DNA of 64,000 bases from NCBI GenBank assembly GCA_020698575.1, contig CM036248.1:10507729-10571728 (forward strand), in the 5' to 3' direction. This document shows positions 12,041 through 24,852 of this stretch, piece by piece. The translations under genes and the position numbers were made by a program. The stretch comes from Bostrychus sinensis (taxonomy: Eukaryota > Chordata > Actinopteri > Gobiiformes > Eleotridae). Numbering within the stretch: the stretch's first letter is position 1; the number at the start of each line of letters is the position of its first letter. Below the pieces are notes generated by a model. That model was given only the letters and a program-made list of their open reading frames with translations. It had not been told where the DNA came from and made no database searches.

Positions 12041-13445
12041 GTATACGGCGGATGTTTACATAGGCTTTAATGCTGCAGGGACAAATGTTTTACAAATCTA
12101 TGACGGCATTATTTGGCTCATTTACCCCTGAAGAACTACTGAAGAACATCTGAGGTAAAAAAGGGTAAAAGGAAGATAAATGCATCAGATCAGATGGAAG
12201 ACAAGAACCTGCATACTTTCATAACAATATTCACATGGGGCTGGGCAATAAGGTAAAACATTTAATGACGATTTTTTCCCCATATTGGTTATTCAATTTT
12301 ATGTTTACAATTAAAAACTAATAATCATGGCTTTGATTCATCCTTCAATTTAGATTTTATTGTAAAAGTAAAGTGGGAGATTTAATCTAATGTCTTTCAT
12401 TGCAAGTTCTAGTTTTTATGTTAATCATGTTATAGAAATAATAACATTTCAAAGCCCTGGCAGCCCTGATGGTTGAAATATATATGGATAGTTTTGATCA
12501 ATTTCGAGATTGACCCTATGTTTAATCACGATTCAACTTTAACCCTGTAGAACCCAGACATAGAAATATTTGTTGGAAAAAATTATCCGTGCTCAATTTT
12601 AGTCAACATGGATGGGTAAGAACAAAAATTTGTCAATATTTTTGGTAAGCAGCATTCATGAATTAGTTAATACATTAAAAAAAAAAAAGACTCCTACTTT
12701 TTTTGCCATGACCTTTGAATTATATGCTGCATATTTGCAACAGAGGGTGCTACGGAGTTAAATTCAATTTTTGGCACTGCCCTTTTCATAAACCATAGTA
12801 AATTCAGAATAATATATAAGAATTTGTATTTTAGTACAGCATAATTACTTCTAATCTAATGAAATATAACAAAATTTGTATTATTCACATGTTCACATCA
12901 TGTTGGTCAGTGTAGGATGCTTAAAAATCTCCATCTTTCCTTTGGGCTTCCTGGAGTCGCCAGAGCAAATGCTTCCTGGTGTGCAGTGATAATTAACAGA
13001 TAGATGCCTGTCCTGATGCTAACCCCCAACATTTATCCAGGCATGGGACTGGCACAAAACATACACTGGCTTGTGACCTGCTGTGGCTGAATTATCGAGT
13101 TCTAAACAACGCCAGGGCAAAAATGTCCCTCCCTAAAAGTTGAACACATTGTGAAGTATTATATCATTTCTAAACTACAACCGCTTTAGCTCCACTTTTA
13201 GCAGCGCCACATGAAAAACAAAAGCTAAAGCATCTATCATTTTTTAAAGCCACAGCGGGACAGTGGCCCCATGGCTGCTCATTTGGGGACTGTAGATAAA
13301 AAACCCATCATATTTGTCCGTCATGGATGAAATCGTGTCAAATTTCCCTCCGTGACCAAACATGTTTTCTATAAACCTTCACGTTTGTTAAACATGAGTT
13401 TGTTGTTGTTGATAATAATAGTTCAGATTGAGGTCTGCTGTAGAT

Positions 13446-13761
13446 CAGGAGTCCTCAAACTTCTAAAACCGAGTACCAAAATAGTACCATCTTTATTGCA
13501 CTAAAATGGGCTTAAATCAGGACTAACTCTGGTCTAAATCAAAGAATAAAATACTCATTAATTCAGTACTGACTGGGTCTGAACCAGGAATAGTCAGTGG
13601 TTTAAACTTCAAACGTCATGAACGAACTAAAACAGGAATGAAACTAGGAATAAATCAGGACTGAACTGCACGACTGAACTAAAACATCAGCGACTCCTGA
13701 GTAGAGTCAAAAACGCATGAGTACCACCAGTGGAGCCAGAACCACAGTTTGAGAACCACTG
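13446..13761. mobile_element. short hAT-type MITE of the same family
   Basis: Left caggagtcctcaaact, right agtttgagaaccactg. Inside are gagtaccaaaatagtacc, several degenerate aggactaa units and gagtaccaccagtgg. About 316 bp. Confidence 0.6.
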
Positions 13762-14761
13762 CACTACATAATTGCATTCACCAATGACTGGACCTGGCCA
13801 TTACTGTGCAGTACAGTTACAGTAGAAGTGGAACATAACTAGGTACTTTCACTCAAGTATTGTACCTTTTAAGTACAGTCTTACAAGTAGTACCACTAGT
13901 AGTACTAATAGTAGCAGCAACAGTAGTAGTACAATCAGTGTTAGTGGTATTAGCAGTAAGTACTTTCTACAATAAGTACGCTTTACTGATCTTCATTCAC
14001 TTTTACTCAAATAATAATTTTGTTGAATACTTTTACTTCTACTTGAGTAAAATTATTTAGCAGTAACAGTACTTTTGCTTACAGAATACTTACTTACATG
14101 TGCTCTGATATGAAATTATATCCATATTTCTTGCTTAAAAGCAGCTCAAACACTGCCTCTCCTCTATCAAACCCCTTTCTAACAAGAATATTTTGTCTAT
14201 TTGTGTCCCTGTTTAAAAAGCTGTGTTCAGATCTAAAAACACGGAGCGTTTGAGTCTCTATAAAAAGCGTTTGTAGCACTGCAGATTAAAAACAGCAGAG
14301 CCTGCACCAGCGTTTCCTGTCATGCATAAAGACAGAGACACGTGCACCAACACAATTAGAGAGATTCACACTTCCCACACAGCAGCAGCAGCAGCAGCAG
14401 CCACGACAAGTCCCGGTCTGCCTCTGCAAATACAGACCTGCTGTAACCTGTCCCAGCACGTCTCAGATCAACAGAGGAGCCAAACGTTACTTCAAAATAA
14501 TATTACTCAAGTAGAAGTAAAAAGTATGCTGTGATAAAACTGCTCTTGAAAGTGCAATTTATTCACAAAGTTACTCAAGTAAATGTAACAACGTAAATCT
14601 GACATGATGGAAATGTGTGACTGAGTTTATGAGATCAAACAAAATTATAAAATAATCTGCAAAAAAAGGGCAGAGAGTGAGTGATTTTGATCTTTGAGCC
14701 TTTTCTTTATGTTTACTTAATCTGTAATAGTGAAGGTAGAAGTGGAAGAAGTACTCAGGAG

Positions 14762-15747
14762 TAGGGCTGCAGCTATCGATTATTTTGGTAATCGAGTAAT
14801 CTATTGATTATTTTGATCGATTAATCGAGTAAGCGAATAAGAGATACTCTTGCACGTCTGCATATTTTAAAAAGTAACAAATTTTAATGCACATCTGTGA
14901 ATCTGTCAGTCTAACGTTAAGAAGTGTTTTTTCATATTTTAATGCATTACATTGCAAATGGCTTTGTAAATGTAGGTTTTATTATTATACATATGATATG
15001 TTCTACTTATACTGGGCTATATTATTGTATACTAATTATATATTTAATCAGAATATTTGTAAATGCCTATACAAAACAATGCAAGAGGTGTGCATTCCCC
15101 TCACAGTTTAAAAAGTATTTTAGTTGTAACCCTCTCTGCTTCTGAAAGTGATATCTATTATCATTTATACCCCAGGGGCCTGTTAAAGACGCTAAACACC
15201 ACTGAGCCCACACGGCTAATTAGCATAGCTACATAAACAAAGTACATGCTGAGGGTTGCACATCACACTACGCTATTCATTTCTGCCAGTTTGCTGCCAC
15301 CTACTGAACAAAGGTTTAACAGAGGTAATAAGAATACTTTCTCTGTGATTATTAGTGTTTTTGTCATCTGCAGAGTCTCCAGAGTCAGAATTTAAGCTGC
15401 TCTGTGTGTTAGCTTTAGCATTAGCCAAACAGTGTGACGCTTGGAGGACGCCATTTACTCTAAAACCACTTTCACGATGGTGCTGTTCTCTACATAGTTT
15501 ATATCTACATTTAAAATGTAAACTACAATTCAAATTTGTTCAGTTTATAGCCCAACCACTGCCTTACTGTCGCTAGTGTGTTGTGCATTAACCGTGCAGA
15601 AACTTCGTTCCGTGCATACAAAGTTCCCAGAGCTATGCGCCAGTCTTATTTACATTAATTAAACGAAGCTTCAACTTCAAATAATGCTAATCAAAGCTTT
15701 TAACTAATCAAATTACTCGAATAACTTGATTAATCATTGCAGCCCTA
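14762..15747. mobile_element. hAT-type nonautonomous element with perfect target duplication
   Basis: Ends tagggctgcagctatcgatt and attgcagcccta are inverted. Flanks ctcaggag at 14,754-14,761 and 15,748-15,755 are identical. Subterminal parts are rich in aatcga/tcgatt. The 986-bp interior shows no transposase motif. It has inserted in a repeat with gtacttcaaaataa motifs seen elsewhere. Confidence 0.85.
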
Positions 15748-16594
15748 CTCAGGAGTAAGAGTACTGTTACTTCAAAATAACATTATTCAAAATAATTTCC
15801 TCAGTTAAAGTAAATGTAAAAGACACTTCAGGAGTAAATGCCTGAAAGTAGCTTTTAGAAATTGCAACATGGACTGACTATTACTGCCATTACTACAATA
15901 ACCACTGGTGTTATAGTTAGTATTAGTACTACACTGCTACTGCTACTACTGCACTACTAAACTACTGCTACTGCTAGTACTTCTACTACTAATACTCTTA
16001 TCAATTTTGCAGTCTTGGTTACAACATACTTTCACATATTTAGAGATTTTTAAATTTACCTGATTAAAAATACCTTTCTCGCCTAATAAATACTAATAAA
16101 TAATAATAAATACTATTTTATTTAATTTATTGTACTTGAATGGGTTATATTATGTTTTTATTCATCTTTTAAACCAATCTCTAGAACAGCATTGCACGTT
16201 TTACAACCTTTAAAAACATTATGTGACTAAAAAAAAAAACGTTTCCAATAAATACTACTGCTGCCATAAAGAAACAGGTGAAAAGCACCAGCAGAGGGCA
16301 GCAGAGTCCAGCTCTGTTACGCTCTATTGAACAGAAAGACTTCCTTAAACTTTTTGTGTTATGCCATTTTACTACAAAATGAAAAATGTCTGTGAGGAAT
16401 CAGTGGAAACAGAGCTGTACACTGTTTTTTTTTTTTTTGATAAACAAATGAGAGCAGACTGGATGCAGAGGGCTTGTTGTTGATTGGTCGGTGCTTCCTG
16501 GAGTGGGCGGGGCTTAGTGGAAGAGGCGGAGACTACAGGATTACTTAAACGGGGTGAATCAAACAGAACAGGTTTTTGATGTTTTTGATGAGGA

Positions 16595-16770
16595 ACAAAG
16601 GTGGACAGTAACAAAGTAAATTTACTTGAGTACTGTACTAAGTATAGTTTTTGAGAATCTGTACTTTACTTGAGTAGTATTTTTAGGGGTAACTTACTAC
16701 TTTTACTTCACTACATCTAAAAGATAAATATAATACTTTTTACTCCACTACATTTCTAAAAAAGCAAAAG
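16595..16770. repeat. gtaacaaagtaaatttacttgag repeat
   Basis: The segment has gtggacagtaacaaagtaaa, ttacttgagtactgtact and ttactccactacatttct in order, a common dispersed repeat in fish. Shorter related pieces built on acttcaaaataatattactc and agtaaaaagta recur at 2.4, 6.4, 13.8, 15.8, 32.5, 36.6, 40.2 and 41.2 kb, often with (TAC/GTA)n cores. Confidence 0.55.
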
Positions 16771-17423
16771 AGAAATTGTTTAAAACCGAAAGACAACTGA
16801 CTTACTCCATAAAGATAATTATTTACTACATAATACTACTCATATTTGCTCTCAGGAACTAAAAAGAACCTCTGGACACGATCTGGAAGTGATTTAGCAT
16901 TTGCTTTGAACATTATTTGCATGATTCTATAATAAACCAATTTTAAAATAATGGATTGGTATGATCATAAAACCCAGTGCTATTTATAACACGTATGGCT
17001 CATTTTTGCTGTAGAACAATCTTATCTTTTATGATTTTATAAGTTAATCTCCACATTTCCTCACTAAAATGATGTAAAATGTATTTTATTGATATTTTTG
17101 GAGCTGCAAATTTGTGACTTGAATGTAGTAAAAATTCTAGCCAAAATTCTTGCCTGCACTCATTTGAAATACCTTGTAGAAAAAAGAAAAAAAAGTTGTC
17201 CTGCTACTTTTTTTTATGCAATCACCTTAGAAAAAAAAAAAAAAAAGTCCTTTATTAACAGAGCCAAAGAATAATACAATAACAATAGAGAAGGGGTGCG
17301 GTATAATGACAAATTTCAGAATCTGGTGCACATGGGGACGGTGGTGATGTGGATAACAATAATGATACTTTAGGTTGCCATTGATAAATAATATTAAGTG
17401 CAAAGTTCATACTGATATACTGC

Positions 17424-17471
17424 ACACACACAACACAAACACACAAACACACAAACACACACACACACACA
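17424..17471 (+). repeat. (CA)n microsatellite, interrupted
   Basis: Alternating cacaca and acaaacac units. Confidence 0.9.
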
Positions 17472-17869
17472 TCCATTTGTCCATGCAAATTTTTTCTCTG
17501 TCAATGTTTTTGGTCTTTTGTTTTCTGTAATTGTAAATGTCTGTCACAAAAGAATGAAAAAACAAAAACAAAAAACTTTTCACTTTTACGTGTATTGGAG
17601 TAATATTTGACCTGAAGGATCTAAACTTTTACTACAGTAATGAAGATGAGTGCTTTGTCCATGCAGCACTGATGAGGAAACAACATTATAACACGGCAGA
17701 AAGCTTTAAAAAGTCGATTTTGCAGAATATAGCCCCTTTAAATAAACAAATCTAGTTACTTTCCACTTCTATTAAAACTTGTTGTCTAGCTCTTTACTGT
17801 GCAGCATCTGGAGCTTGTGTTTCTGTGTCTTTCCGTTCGATTGCAGTGTGTCTGTCTCTGATACAGAAG

Positions 17870-18260
17870 CTTGGATCAGCAGCTTACAGAGCACACTCGT
17901 CCTGGACAGAGAGCGAGCACAGCGGAGGGGGGCGGGAGGCAGCTGTAAACGGACACGCGCTTTACACCAATCAGCGTCTGCCCGGACCTCTCCAGCGGCC
18001 AATCAGATCCGACCATTGCTCCCATCACTCGCCCGTGAGCAGGTCCTTTTCTCAAGGTCAGCCCTCGGCCCCCACCGGCAGCGCGTGCGGCTCTGTCCGG
18101 CCAAGCAGCATCAACAAAACTGATCTAATTTCTCCGTAAGCATGATCCAATAAAAGGGAGCGATACGGACGCCAAACCAATTAGGCGTGTTAGCAGACAG
18201 GTGTGTGTGGGGGTCCCGGGCCGGAAACACTGTCCTGGCACACGCATGGGCCTCATATGA
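17870..18260. promoter_or_regulatory. GC-rich island with paired CCAAT boxes in nrg2 intron 1
   Basis: The island stands out from AT-rich, repeat-filled DNA. It has two exact CCAATCA boxes (17,967 and 17,999, 32 bp apart), further ccaat at about 18,147 and 18,177, a ggggcggg box near 17,928 and many CpGs. Such spacing is typical of NF-Y sites in promoters or enhancers. It has open frames of about 105-114 codons with no recognised domain. It could be an alternative nrg2 promoter or an enhancer. Confidence 0.35.
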
Positions 18261-18626
18261 AGTGAGTGAATGGGACGGTAACACGAGGAGTGGTTTGGTG
18301 CAGAAGAAGGCTGCCACTGTTCGGGTAGATTCATATTTGTCTTAATGATACTGTAACTACATTTCTTTCAGGGAACCCTACAGGAAATCAGTTTGAAAAA
18401 TAGACAAATTAAACAAACACAGTATCAGCACCTTCTCACTTCAGAACAGGTTTCACACCAACGTTTACAAGAATCCAAAACAGGAAGAGAAGGAAGTATT
18501 TTTGTTTTTTATTCCACATTTTAGACAAAATTCAGCAAAACATTAATCTTCTATGGGTCTTGAGTGGGCTCCACCCTGGGCAGTGGTCAGTGGCATAGCT
18601 CTGACACATTCACTCACCAGTTCTCT

Positions 18627-18985
18627 TAAAGGTGTGATTTTTATGGGGGTTTTTTCAGAGCATAAAATGGCTATTTAGCTTGGCTATTAGCAACAATATG
18701 CTAACAGATAAATGAGCGGACTGCTTTGTAGTGACCACAATTGAAGCCCTGAAATTATCAAAACGAGTCTGGTGAGGGTGTATGAGCTTTAGAAGAGTGC
18801 AGGAGAACTTTCTGGTTTCGCGTGTCTATGTTGAGCTGTGAGACCGAGCGTTTTCAGCTCTGGAGAAAGAGACAGCATCGGCAGCATACTCAGACATGCA
18901 TGAATGAAACAAAATACTACTCCACTGTTTCTGTGGTGGAAGTAACATTATGGCATGGTTTAAAGCTCAAAAAGAAAGTTGGTTT
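18627..18985 (-). repeat. ttaaaggtcc-family element, minus orientation
   Basis: Reverse-orientation landmarks (gcataaaatggctat, ttagcaacaatatgctaac, gataaatgagc, ctttctggtttcgcgtg) match the family. Confidence 0.65.
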
Positions 18986-19094
18986 AGTTGCAGTACTGGA
19001 GAGAACCCGAGGATCAAACCTTGGAGAGCACTAACCAGTCTCAGTCAGTCTTATACAGCTGTTACACTAACTACTACAAAAACTGTCTACTAAC

Positions 19095-19420
19095 TAGGGC
19101 TGGGTACCATTCAGATTTTTTCAATACCAGTTCTTAAATGATACCTGGTTTTTGATATCAGTACCTGAGCAATACTTTTTCTGATACCTATGTTGAGTTA
19201 ATTCATCTTCTACAGTCATAGAACACAATAATACTGAATAAAAGCTGCAAGTTAAAACCAGTAGTTTGTATTATTTATTCTGTGTTATTTATTTGATTCA
19301 TACATGCAAAGGAACATTAAAGATCCCACTAGGTATTTAAACTTGCAATCAAATAAAAAAATATTTCAAATTTTTTTTTCTCAATACCACAAACAAATCA
19401 TTTAACGATACCCAGCTCTA
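19095..19420. mobile_element. hAT-type MITE (gggctgggtac family), copy 2
   Basis: Ends tagggctgggtacc and gatacccagctcta. Flanks ctactaac (19,087-19,094) and ctactaat (19,421-19,428) match at 7 of 8. It has the same orientation as copy 1. Confidence 0.75.
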
Positions 19421-19964
19421 CTACTAATGGAAGTAAAACATGCAAGTTGGGCTATACAACATCTGAAAAGCAAGCCACATGCAATAACAATATTAAATCT
19501 ACTACTGAATTGGCAGAAAAAGTTAAATTAAATTTAAAAAATGTCTCTGGACTAATTTTGTCTTATCAGAAATAATTACATGCAAAGGAAGGTGTCGCTT
19601 GGATACAGAGACTGTTGATATTGCAATAACAATACATTGGATTCATTTTATAGCATACAATAAGTGTTAAGAAATGTAAAATATGGTTTTATGTACTGCA
19701 TGACATATAGGTATTTGGAGATAGAAGCCTTTCCAAAAGCAAAATTAGACAAATAAATCCTGGACAGTGTGGTCTGTATATTCTGTTTGTAATCCTGGTG
19801 CAGCAGAGGCTTCGTGTGGCACTGAACAGAATAAACTGTAATTGTGAATGGAAATGATTTTGCTAAATAACCATGGTCATTTTGGCTAATCACGTTTAGC
19901 CACTAATGTAATCAGCGGCTAACGGCTTTTTGGTCATGTGACTCCGAGCTCGTTAATGAGGAAG

Positions 19965-20678
19965 CAGTAGTGGTTCTCAGACAATGGTGGGGGTCCCACC
20001 GGTGGTACACTGGGTCTGTCCAGTGGTACTCAGACAGTCACTGAGATTTTCAGTTTAAGATCCAAAACTATTACAATGGCATCTCGGTAAATTATACACA
20101 CACCAACCATTACCTGCCAGGAAGAGCACTACACTCACAACTATGGGACTTGGTTTAGTCCTGGTTTAGACCTGGTTTAGTCCTGGTTTAGACCTGGTTT
20201 AGACCTGGTTTAGACCTGGTTTAGACCTGGTTTAGTCCTGGTTTAGACCTGGTTTAGACCTGGCTTAGACCTGGTTTAGTCCTGGTTTAATCCTGGTTTA
20301 GCCCTGGTTTAGACCTGGTTTAGTCCTGCTTTAGTCCTGGTTTAATCCTGGTTTAGTCCTGGTTTAGACCTGGTTTAGTCCTGGTTTAATCCTGGTTTAG
20401 TCCTGGTTTAGACCTGGTTTAGTCCTGGTTTAGTCCTGGTTTAGACCTGGTTTAGACCTTTTTTGACCTGGTTTTGTTCTGTAGTTAACTTGGTTTATTC
20501 TGGTTTAGTCCTGGTTTACTCCCTGCTTTGTTTTTCTTTAGTTAATTTTTCTGTTAATCCCCTTGGTTTAGCTCTAGATTAGTCCAGATTTAGTGTCTCT
20601 TTAGTCCTGATACCTAATTCTTGTAAACCCAAATATTTTCTGAGGCGGTGCTTGCTGTGAAAAGTTCGAGTATCACTG
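19965..20678. mobile_element. hAT-type MITE with minisatellite core
   Basis: Left part cagtagtggttctcagac with ccggtggtacac; right end gttcgagtatcactg. The core (about 20,148-20,520) is a regular array alternating tttagtcctgg and tttagacctgg. The ends are inverted but diverged, and no clean target duplication was seen. Confidence 0.6.
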
Positions 20679-20816
20679 CTCCTGTGCAAAGTATTCATCC
20701 CTGATAGCTGCTGCTGCTGTGTGTGCGTGAATGTGCCTCATGTATAGAAACCAAAGAGAAGCTCCTTCCTGCTCTATCTCGTTCTGCCATCGCTGTGATT
20801 TCTGCATCGCACAGCT

Positions 20817-20830
20817 GTCACCATGGCAAC
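20817..20830. promoter_or_regulatory. X-box-like (RFX) palindrome
   Basis: GTCACCATGGCAAC is a near-perfect inverted pair of RFX half-sites. It lies in a non-repeat segment (about 20,700-21,300) in nrg2 intron 1. Function is inferred from sequence only. Confidence 0.35.
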
Positions 20831-21529
20831 GGGGAGGGGGAGGAGAGAGAGGAAAAAAAACGAGTAAAAATCAGATTGAGAAAGAGTAGCAGAGCACCAG
20901 GCAACCTCTGCTGCAGCAAGACAACTCTACGCTTTCAGAGCCAGATTTGAAGGGGGGGAAAAAACAAAACAACAAAAAACGTGTGGTGAGAATGGGTCCA
21001 TTACCGGCTCGATGTGTGGTTGCATACGACTGTAGAGGAAGAAACCAACACATTTGACCTTGCATGTTGCTCCTGCCGCTGTGAAGAGTATTGGCTGCAG
21101 TGTATTAAAGTAGAAAGATACCAACACAAGCTGAGAGAGTGGTTCCCCATGCGCTGTGCGGCTGGATTTGGTAAAGAAATAAAAGAAACGAGCGAGAGAG
21201 AGAAAGAAAGGCTGCGAGGGAAAACTATAAAAATGAATAGAGAGGTGAACAGCAGTAAAAAACAGGATTGAGACAGAGAAATGTAGGAGTTTAACCCTAA
21301 TTTTGGCCTGTCATTGACAATTATAGTATCAGGTGGTCTCTCAGCTATGAATAAAATGCTATACAACGTGCAACAATAACTGACATGGTGATTACAAGGA
21401 GGCATATCCCAGAACCAGCATTCATTCATTCATTCATTCATTCATTTTCTTCTGCTACTGGAGCCTATCCCAGTAACATGGGCCGCACACAAACAGACAA
21501 CCATTCACTCTCACATTCATTCACTGTGG

Positions 21530-21935
21530 CAGTGTTTCCCAACCAGGGGTACGGGGACTGCCGGGGGTACACGAGCACATTGCAGGGAGTACGTGGAGTT
21601 ATTTTTAGTACCCTCTCAGAAAATATTTGGCTGTCAAAGACTAAAGTGGACCTAAATCTGGACTAGGGATTTAAAATGCAATACCAAAAAAGGACAAAAC
21701 AGAAAACAAGTTGAGCTAAACCAGGACTAAACCATGTCTAAAACCAGAACTCAACAAGAAATAAACCAGGTCTAAAGCCAGAGCTAAACCAGAAAAAAAA
21801 AAGCAAAACCAGAACTAAACCAGGAATGAATCAGGTCTAAACCAGAAATAAACTAGGTCTAAACCAGGGCAAACCAAGACTAAACCAGGTCTGAACCAGA
21901 ATTAAACCAGGAATAAATCAGTAAAATCACCAGAA
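21530..21935. mobile_element. hAT-type MITE of the same family, right end unclear
   Basis: Left end cagtgtttcccaaccagggg with ggggtacacgagcacattg, then degenerate taaaccagga units to about 21,930. The expected right terminus was not found. Confidence 0.5.
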
Positions 21936-22506
21936 CCAGCATGAGTAGTTAAAATTGAGTGCTAAGGACAAATGAGTTGTACAAGGAACTACAAAAGCAC
22001 AAAAGCTTCAAGTGCTTTAAATTAAGAACAGATATCATAAGCTTGATTTTATATCTAGAAAAATAAGTGACAAATATCTGGTTGTCTCCAGAGTATATGT
22101 GTGTAACTAATGCAGCTGACGGAGAGAGCACAGGTGGAACATACTGCAGAAAGTATGGCTCAGGAAAACAAAAAATAACTTTGATAATACATTGTCTGAA
22201 GGAAGCAGCAGCACATGTTCACAGAGGTGGGATTAAGTAAGTTTTCAAACATGTATTTATGTTTATATAATAGGATATATTATAACAATGTCTGTGGGGA
22301 AAGACCACCTGCATCAGAGTTCTTCTGTTGTGGTTATTGTTGTCCTTGTTTACATGTGTTTTAATGGAAGTTATTTATTATTGTTATTATTATTTATTTA
22401 TTTATTTATTTATTTTTCTTCGAACCAGGAAAGTTTCTAGCAGTGATTATAACTAGGGGTGGTCACTTTGTAAATTTATATCTAGAATTTTAAGCTTGCT
22501 TAGCAC

Positions 22507-22956
22507 TAGGGCTGCAAAATATATCGCAAAATTATCGTTATCGCAATATCAGCAAACACAATAGCCGTATCGCAAAAATCTAAATATATCGCAATAACGC
22601 TGTGGTCTTCCATCTGACAGAGATTTACACTGAAGAATCATTTTCCACCAGAGCCTTAAAAGAACATGTGCTGTGACTAAATAAAAATGTTTAAAAAGTC
22701 CAGTTTTAGTGGTGATTTAATTAATTTAGTCACAGCTTAGCCTTGTTTTATTCCTGGTTTAGTCTGTGTTAAGTTTTGATTTTGTCGCTGTTTTGACTTG
22801 TAAATACAGGAACTTACATTTTTGTGAAATATAGTGAATTTAACTTACTATGTTCAAAAATTAGGCTCTATTTTCAAATATCGCAATAATATCGTTATCG
22901 CAATTTTCAACATAGTTATCGAATATCGCATGTTTTCTCCATATCGTGCAGCCCTA
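22507..22956. mobile_element. hAT-type MITE with atcgcaata-rich ends
   Basis: Ends tagggctgcaaaatatatcg and atatcgtgcagcccta. Flanks cttagcac (22,499-22,506) and cttggcac (22,957-22,964) match at 7 of 8. It is 450 bp and noncoding. Confidence 0.8.
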
Positions 22957-23327
22957 CTTGGCACAAGATAAATTTTTAGCAAATACAGAAAAGCTGCCAT
23001 TCAAATTCTATGGATTAAAATTATAAATCTCATAGACCCCTGATAAAAACACAACATTGCATTTGAATTTTGAAACAGCAATTGAAATATGACTATTCTG
23101 AAATGTACAGAACATTTAGTTAATGAAGGGATTGTGTAGCTATTCTCTTCCTTCTCTAACGGCTCATATTATCAAATTTCTTTACCACTTCCTGTCTTCT
23201 TCTTCTCCACTTCCTGTCTCTAATGCTCCCCTCCCTCTTGTCTCCTGCTTCCTATCCTGTCTCCTCTCTGCTGTCCCTCACTGCACCGTTTTTCACCTCT
23301 CATCTTGGCCATCAGTTCCTCCTCCTC

Positions 23328-23380
23328 CCTCACACACACACACACACACACACGCACACACACACACATACACAAACACA
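23328..23380 (+). repeat. (CA)n microsatellite
   Basis: cacaca run with cg, ta and aa interruptions, preceded by a CT-rich stretch. Confidence 0.9.
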
Positions 23381-23641
23381 CCATTAACCACAGGCTTGTA
23401 AAGAGGCGAACGGACACAGCGCTCCTGATAAGAGGATTGGGACATTGATCACATCCGTCCGTCCTCCAAGAAAGCTAAAGATCCCGTGAAGGAAAGGCAT
23501 TGGCCCACGGACCACACCAAAATGTCCCACAACAGCTGTAGTAGACGCTTTTTTTTGTTTGTAAACAGTTTGGCTGCAATCTTAACAATGGTGCCATAAG
23601 TTAAACAGACCACAATTCATTTTCTATAGAGGATTTAGCAT

Positions 23642-23790
23642 AGGGTGACCAGACGTCCTTATTTAACCGGGACAGTCCCAGTTTTAAGCTCCTTGTCCCA
23701 TGTTCCAACACAATATCTGTAAAAACACTAATTTGTCCCAGTTTTTCCCAATTTTAACAAATAGGAAAGCATGCAAAACTAAAAACACAT
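23642..23790. mobile_element. terminus of a second gggtgacca-type element
   Basis: Begins tagggtgaccagacgtcc and continues with gggacagtcccag and tttgtcccagttttt motifs like those of 2,612-3,080. The other end was not found, so the copy is truncated or diverged. Confidence 0.4.
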
Positions 23791-23999
23791 CTGTCTAAAG
23801 ACTTTTATCACAAAAATTATTTACAATGTCATTATTTTTTATTAATAAATGGCCATTAAAATTCAAAACTTGCATCATAGCATCATGTACTTTACATGAC
23901 AGAAAACTGTATGGTTGTTAGAAGAATTTTTGTCGCTTAGTGAGTACAAATGCACCGCGATTAGGGGAAAAAAAATGTGAATGAGAAAACAGGATTACT

Positions 24000-24112
24000 T
24001 AAACAGGCACAAATGAAACAAGACACAACTCCAGGTATGTTTTTGATGAGGAAACAATATTATAACATGATTGAAAGCTAAAAAAAAGTTGCATAAAACA
24101 GCGCCTTTAATC
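24000..24112 (-). repeat. ttaaaggtcc-family element, short fragment
   Basis: Contains caactccaggtatgttttt, gatgaggaaacaatattat and gcgccttta, which is the left end of the family in minus orientation. A similar fragment lies at about 17,655-17,745. Confidence 0.55.
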
Positions 24113-24852
24113 CATCGATCACATAAATTAACTTACTCAGATCTGGGTGCTATTACTTTAAAGTTATTTTTAACAAAAATAAAAATAAAAACCATTGACC
24201 TGCCATCTGAAAATATCTAAAATAATGTTTTAGTTTGCTCCTTGTTAAAATTAATTGGGGCACATCCTTTCTAAACACATCACTCTTGGATAGGTCTATA
24301 TGTCTTCAAACAGTGTCTCCGCCTGACTTCCTGTGAACCGCTGCTCTCTGCCCTGGACTGACCCATGATACATAAAGAATAAATACAGCAGAGATCACAA
24401 GCACAGCGCTGTCACAACAACATTAAACTTAGAGGAAGTCCGGGTGGGCGAGTCATGTCTGGGGTTTTTGAGCAGGTAAAGTCAAAACAATATGATGTGA
24501 GTTAGAAGTAGCAGGTAAAAAAATACTGCTCAGGCAGCAATAAAACAATAATGACTGTTTACTAATCAACACAAGGAGCTTGTGATAAGCAACAAATTAT
24601 AATAGATAAGCCAATTAGATGAAGCAAACCCACAGACGTTAACATTGTGTTCAATATATTTAACCCACCAATCGACCAATATGTTTTTATTTTCTATGGA
24701 AACCAGGTCTGGGAATCACAGGGTGCCTCATGATACGATAAGCGATACATGGCTCATGACACCGATAATATCACGATACAGCAATATTGCAATTATTGAT
24801 ATACTGCACAAGAAAAACTATGATATATCCTTGTATATTTAAAAAAAAAAAA

